A DNA stretch of 64,000 bases from Glutamicibacter uratoxydans (GTDB taxonomy: Bacteria; Actinomycetota; Actinomycetes; Actinomycetales; Micrococcaceae): positions 186,001-250,000 of the forward strand of contig NZ_BJNY01000001.1 in assembly GCF_006539925.1 (NCBI RefSeq), read 5' to 3'. A model generated the notes under the pieces. That model searched no databases and was not told the origin of the DNA. It saw only the letters and a program-made list of their open reading frames with translations. Numbering within the stretch: position 1 is the first letter of the stretch; every line of letters starts with the position of its first letter. Both the position numbers and the translations under genes were made by a program. Below are positions 60,923 to 64,000 of this stretch, in pieces.

Positions 60923-61849
60923 ATGAACGGTAACAGTTTTGGCTTGACCATCGTCCTTGTCGTACTGGCGATCTTCGTGATCGTCGTGCTACTACGCAGT
61001 GTCCGCATTGTGCCCCAGGCGCGTGCTGGCATTGTCGAACGCCTCGGCAAGTACAACAGGACCCTGAACCCGGGCCTGACAATCCTGATCCCATTTGTGG
61101 ATCGCCTGCTTCCGCTGCTGGACTTGCGCGAACAGGTAGTTTCGTTCCCGCCGCAGCCGGTGATCACCGAAGACAACCTGGTCGTCTCCATCGACACCGT
61201 GGTCTACTTCCAGATCACCGAGCCGCGGGCAGCGACCTACGAGATCGCCAACTACATCCAAGCTGTGGAGCAGTTGACTACCACCACCCTGCGTAACGTG
61301 GTCGGCGGCTTGAACCTGGAAGAGGCTCTGACCAGCCGCGACCAGATCAACGGCCAGCTGCGCGGCGTTTTGGACGAAGCCACCGGCAAGTGGGGCATTC
61401 GCGTCTCCCGCGTCGAGCTGAAGGCCATCGATCCTCCACTGTCCATCCAGGATTCCATGGAGAAGCAGATGCGCGCTGAGCGAGACCGCCGTGCAGCAAT
61501 TCTGACCGCTGAAGGCACCAAGCAGTCAGACATCCTGACCGCTGAAGGTGAACGCCAGGCAGCGATCCTCAAGGCGGAAGGTGACGCCCAGGCATCGATC
61601 CTCCGCGCTGACGGCGAAGCCCAGGCCATCCAGAAGGTGTTCGATGCAATTCATGCCGGCCAGCCGGACCATGAGCTGCTCGCGTACCAGTACCTGCAGA
61701 CCCTGCCAAAGCTTGCTGAAGGCACCTCCAACACCCTGTGGGTGATCCCCAGCGAGCTGACCGAAGCGCTGAAGGGCATCGGCGGCGCTTTGGGCGGAAC
61801 CAATCCCCCAAAGAGCCCGAAGGCTCCCGAATCGGCCGACGGCATCTAG
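60923..61849 (+). CDS. SPFH/stomatin-like membrane protein
   Basis: A 308-residue protein with one N-terminal membrane helix and an SPFH (band 7) domain: RAGIVERLGKYNRTLNPGL and NLVVSIDTVVYFQITEPRAA are typical. The long coiled region (RDRRAAILTAEGTKQSDILT and AEGERQAAILKAEGDAQAS) holds a repeat of AEGE/D-like units. Such proteins form membrane microdomain scaffolds with NfeD partners, encoded just upstream. Confidence 0.92.
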   Translation: MNGNSFGLTIVLVVLAIFVIVVLLRSVRIVPQARAGIVERLGKYNRTLNPGLTILIPFVDRLLPLLDLREQVVSFPPQPVITEDNLVVSIDTVVYFQITEPRAATYEIANYIQAVEQLTTTTLRNVVGGLNLEEALTSRDQINGQLRGVLDEATGKWGIRVSRVELKAIDPPLSIQDSMEKQMRAERDRRAAILTAEGTKQSDILTAEGERQAAILKAEGDAQASILRADGEAQAIQKVFDAIHAGQPDHELLAYQYLQTLPKLAEGTSNTLWVIPSELTEALKGIGGALGGTNPPKSPKAPESADGI

Positions 61850-61883
61850 TCCGTCCAGTTGATTCTTGACTACCACGTCACAC

Positions 61884-61916
61884 TGCGGCGAGGTGCATCT
61901 CTTGCACCTCGCCGCA
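61884..61916 (+). terminator. Hairpin between the SPFH gene and rbpA
   Basis: TGCGGCGAGGTGCA (61884-61897) pairs with TGCACCTCGCCGCA (61903-61916) around TCTCT. There is no T-run. Its 3' half overlaps the -35 region of rbpA. Confidence 0.6.
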
Positions 61917-61928
61917 AGCGCGTATAAT
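61901..61928 (+). promoter_or_regulatory. Promoter of rbpA
   Basis: TATAAT (61923-61928), a perfect -10, with CTTGCA (61901-61906) as -35 at 16 bp. The predicted start near 61935 leaves a leader of about 100 nt before rbpA. Confidence 0.8.
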
Positions 61929-61936
61929 GGATGTTT

Positions 61937-61989
61937 TGGCGCCTGATTTCGGATTCCGCAGCATTTGATGGAATTAGTTCAAGGCGCCG
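61937..61989 (+). other. Structured 5' UTR of rbpA
   Basis: GGCGCCT (61938-61944) pairs with AGGCGCC (61982-61988), closing a loop that contains ATTCC/GGAAT. About 45 nt separate this stem from the rbpA start. A role in control is possible. Confidence 0.45.
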
Positions 61990-62036
61990 AACGTTGGTAC
62001 GTGTAGCGAATAAAACAGACATCGCGGAGGGAAAAC

Positions 62037-62384
62037 ATGAGCGATCGCAGCCTACGAGGCATGCGCCTGGGTGCACAGAGCATGGAATCTGAGGCAGGTG
62101 TGGAGCCGGCTGCCCGTCAGCGCGTCGAATACCGTACCGAGGACGGCGAGGCCGTCTTCATCGTCTTTGCTGCAGAAGCAGAAATTCCTGCCACCTGGCA
62201 CACCAAGACCGGCAAGGAAGCCAAGCTGGTGCACGGCGAGGCTAAGGCCGAGGAAGCAGCCAGCGAGAAGCCGGTGCGCACCCATTGGGACATGTTGCTT
62301 GAACGTCGTTCCGAAGAAGAACTCGAAAAGATCTTGGCTGACCGCCTGACTCAGCTTCGCGCTTCGCGCGGCGAAGCAGTCTAG
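62037..62384 (+). CDS. rbpA: RNA polymerase-binding protein RbpA
   Basis: A 115-residue actinobacterial transcription factor that binds the principal sigma factor and RNA polymerase. The core domain YRTEDGEAVFIVFAAEAEIP-ATW and the C-terminal THWDMLLERRSEEELEKILA helix are typical. It has no cysteine pair, as in mycobacterial RbpA; zinc is not expected. GGAGGG precedes ATG 62037. It has its own strong promoter and a long leader. Confidence 0.95.
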   Translation: MSDRSLRGMRLGAQSMESEAGVEPAARQRVEYRTEDGEAVFIVFAAEAEIPATWHTKTGKEAKLVHGEAKAEEAASEKPVRTHWDMLLERRSEEELEKILADRLTQLRASRGEAV

Positions 62385-62398
62385 CGCAGCAAGACGCA

Positions 62399-62443
62399 AG
62401 CGTCCGCGGCTACCTTCTGGTGGCCGCGGACGCTCTTGTTTAA
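62399..62443 (+). terminator. Rho-independent terminator of rbpA
   Basis: AGCGTCCGCGGCTACC and GGTGGCCGCGGACGCT pair over 16 positions (one T-G) around TTCT, followed by CTTGTTTAATA. Confidence 0.88.
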
Positions 62444-62453
62444 TAACGGTGAT

Positions 62454-62499
62454 AAAAATGCTGCGCGGCCCGTGGAAACCAGTTCCAGGACCGCGCAGC
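62454..62499 (-). terminator. Rho-independent terminator of ppm1
   Basis: GCTGCGCGG (62460-62468) and CCGCGCAGC (62491-62499) pair; read on the minus strand, ATTTTT follows. It ends the minus-strand ppm1 gene. Confidence 0.85.
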
Positions 62500-62512
62500 A
62501 GAAAAGTTCAGG

Positions 62513-63241
62513 CTACTTCTTGCCGGTGAGCTTCTTCCAGCGGGCGCCCAAGCCCCACCGGGTGACATTCCACATTGCTTCAACAACAATGTTGCCGCTC
62601 ATCTTCGATGCGCCCAGTTCGCGCTCGACGAAGGTTACAGGGACCTCAACGATGCGCTTGCCCATCATGGCGACGCGGAAGGTCATATCCACCTGGAAGC
62701 CATAGCCGCGCGATTCGATGTCGTCGAAGTTGATTGCTTCAAGGGTCTCGCGCTTGAACGCGCGGTAGCCGGCGGTGATGTCCCGCAGGGGCAGGCCCAG
62801 CAGGGTCCGCGAGTAGAAGGAGCCGCCGCGCGAGATGATCTTGCGGATCAGCGGCCAGTTCACCACTTCACCGCCCTTGACCCAGCGGGAGCCGATGACA
62901 AGGTCTGCGCCGGCTGCGCTGGCTTCCAGCAGGCGTGGAAGCTGTTCTGGCATATGCGAGCCGTCGGCGTCCATCTCCACCAAGACGTCGTAGTCCTTGG
63001 CCAGGGCCCACTCGAAGCCCGCAATGTAGGCGGCGCCCAGCCCGTCCTTGCCGGTGCGGTGCAGCACGTGGATGTTGCTGTCCTCGGCGGCCATCTTGTC
63101 CGCCAGCTCGCCGGTTCCGTCCGGTGAGTTGTCGTCGACGATCAGGACATCCGAATCTGGAACCGAAGTCCGGAGCCTTCCGACGGTCAGCGGCAGCGAT
63201 TCCAATTCGTTGTAAGTCGGAATGATCGTAATGACGCGCAC
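62513..63241 (-). CDS. ppm1: Polyprenol monophosphomannose synthase (Ppm1/Dpm1-type)
   Basis: A 242-residue GT2 family glycosyltransferase that moves mannose from GDP-mannose to polyprenyl phosphate, the mannose donor for cell-envelope glycans and protein glycosylation. It starts VRVITIIPTYNE and has VDDNSPDGTG and the EMDADGSHMP metal site, with RELGASKMSG near the end. GTG 63241 is preferred; the frame continues to 63460 but without a ribosome site. AAAGG lies upstream. A -10 like TATACT is at 63343-63348 (minus strand). Confidence 0.9.
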   Translation of the reverse strand: MRVITIIPTYNELESLPLTVGRLRTSVPDSDVLIVDDNSPDGTGELADKMAAEDSNIHVLHRTGKDGLGAAYIAGFEWALAKDYDVLVEMDADGSHMPEQLPRLLEASAAGADLVIGSRWVKGGEVVNWPLIRKIISRGGSFYSRTLLGLPLRDITAGYRAFKRETLEAINFDDIESRGYGFQVDMTFRVAMMGKRIVEVPVTFVERELGASKMSGNIVVEAMWNVTRWGLGARWKKLTGKK

Positions 63242-63279
63242 TCGGCGGTACCTTTCTTCATAGACAGCATCGGCGGGCC

Positions 63280-63320
63280 CAAGGTTCAATGGCGGGAAAA
63301 TGAACAGTTTCCGACCTTGG
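63280..63320 (-). other. Stem in the ppm1 5' UTR
   Basis: CCAAGGT (63279-63285) and ACCTTGG (63314-63320) form a seven-base stem between the putative promoter and ppm1. Role unknown. Confidence 0.3.
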
Positions 63321-63391
63321 ATTAAATGAAGCCCAATCTCAAAGTATACGCAACCGACGGGGCCTGATCTTTCACGGACACAGCCAAACGC

Positions 63392-63471
63392 AACGATCCC
63401 CAGTGACTTCGGCCCTATTCCGGATGATCTGAAATCATACGAAATGTTATCTAAGGTCACTGGGGATCGTT
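63392..63471. repeat. 80-bp element bounded by perfect 16-bp inverted repeats
   Basis: AACGATCCCCAGTGAC (63392-63407) and GTCACTGGGGATCGTT (63456-63471) are exact reverse complements with 48 bp between, including an inner ATGAT/ATCAT hairpin. It lies between ppm1 and the amidohydrolase. No T-run is present. It may be a long-loop terminator or a small mobile-type repeat; only one copy is in the window. Confidence 0.6.
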
Positions 63472-63631
63472 ATTCACTTGCGTCGTTTCAAACACAATGC
63501 GAGGTGCATCACGAAGAGGCGCTTAGTACAGCCTAATGCTTGACCCACCTGCTCTGTCAACCAGTTCATGACCAGAACCTTCATCGAGAATCTGCAGGTC
63601 AATTACTTGATTCGGATTCCTCGGCGGATTG
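63472..63631. other. Gap downstream of the amidohydrolase
   Basis: About 160 bp with no credible ORF. A minus-strand frame open from 63756 to 63523 overlaps the amidohydrolase out of frame and is not supported. Confidence 0.3.
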
Positions 63632-64000
63632 CTACACGGTGCGGATGGAAGCAGGATCCAAACGGTCGAACAGAATATTACCGTCGCGTACGGTGCGCAG
63701 GCAGTTTGGGATATGCTCATCGACGACTGGGAGCATCGGGGTGCCAGCACGGGCATCGGTGCTCCACGAGCTGATTCTCACATCCGGAGTCTGCACGGCC
63801 AGCTCGGAGGCGCTCCAGATGGCGAAGGTCGCAGCCGCTCCGATCACCAGCTGTCCCGCGGTGGGGTTCATCTGGCCCATCGCGCGGTAGGTCGAACGAG
63901 TCTGGGCCAGGAATGCCGCCCGCGCAGAGATCCGCGCTTCAGGGCTGGACATGTTCATGGCCGCGCGGACAATCTTCCACCCGTCGACTTCGGTCACCGG
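63632..64000 (-). CDS. YtcJ-like amidohydrolase (C-terminal part)
   Basis: The last 122 codons are in the window; the 5' end lies past the right edge. The segment MSSPEARISARAAFLAQTR ... GQLVIGAAATFAIWSASELA and STDARAGTPMLPVVDEHIP match the C-terminal part of YtcJ-type (amidohydrolase-3) metal-dependent hydrolases in Actinobacteria. The metal-binding residues lie outside the window, so activity cannot be judged. Confidence 0.7.
   Translation of the reverse strand, partial: PVTEVDGWKIVRAAMNMSSPEARISARAAFLAQTRSTYRAMGQMNPTAGQLVIGAAATFAIWSASELAVQTPDVRISSWSTDARAGTPMLPVVDEHIPNCLRTVRDGNILFDRLDPASIRTV

Noticed and set aside
63523-63756. 77-residue minus-strand ORF near the right edge
   Set aside because: Overlaps the amidohydrolase in another frame and lacks a ribosome site or family match.

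Overview
The window is about 64 kb of an actinobacterial chromosome, densely packed and moderately GC-rich. The gene complement and order point to Micrococcaceae (Arthrobacter/Glutamicibacter group): coaBC-metK-priA, leuS-degV-comEA-comEC-holA-rpsT, lepA-hemW, hrcA-dnaJ-rsmE, phoH-ybeY-corC-era, leuA-recO-uppS, and the split ctaCDF / qcrBAC-ctaE respiratory genes. Other actinobacterial markers are RbpA, a caa3-type CtaC-CtaD-CtaF oxidase, a diheme QcrC, and the families DUF3043, DUF3054 and DUF3097. The genus assignment is an inference from gene content; no rRNA is present. I see no CRISPR array, intact insertion sequence, prophage, tRNA or rRNA.

Layout. 1-3.6 kb: end of coaBC, metK, priA. 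3.7-9.7 kb: a SorC-family regulator and a hydrolase, divergent from the glycerol genes glpD-glpF-glpK. 9.8-12.3 kb: a DUF222/HNH protein divergent from a small phosphotransferase-like protein. 12.4-20.4 kb: leuS with a leader/attenuator, degV, DNA-uptake genes comEA-comEC, holA, rpsT. 20.6-28.9 kb: PemK-like protein, lepA, hemW, DUF4870, DUF3097, then a CIRCE-controlled hrcA-dnaJ-rsmE heat-shock operon. 28.9-33.9 kb: a GerMN/Gmad2 lipoprotein and phoH-ybeY-CNNM/CorC-era. 34-39.8 kb: leuA with a leucine-rich leader peptide, recO-uppS, a hydrolase and pyrD. 39.8-42.8 kb: a structured noncoding stretch, DUF3043, an M20 peptidase, erpA. 43-52 kb: terminal oxidase and bc1 complex genes around a GntR regulator and an 800-bp noncoding region. 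52.3-57.5 kb: trpD, a stand-alone AsnC-type domain, a SatD-like regulator with its membrane partner, DUF3054, an ACR3-like transporter, an unlisted 57-residue membrane protein, and an ArsR-type regulator. 57.7-64 kb: zapE-like ATPase, def, rlmA, nfeD-SPFH, rbpA, ppm1, and the 3' part of a YtcJ-like amidohydrolase.

The most interesting material is regulatory. Both leucine-related genes (leuA and leuS) are preceded by a short leader ORF that appears to be leaderless, with leucine CTA codons followed by RNA hairpins; the leuA leader has five consecutive leucine codons. At least fourteen ORFs share a TANNNT-like -10 box 6-7 nt before the start codon, which suggests widespread leaderless transcription. 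Further points are a structured region between pyrD and DUF3043, a palindrome over the SatD-like promoter, a TGCAC-N4-GTGCA operator in the glp divergent region, a structured rbpA 5' UTR, and a 16-bp inverted repeat near the right end. I found no large, clearly undescribed multi-gene system; most of the window is conserved housekeeping sequence.
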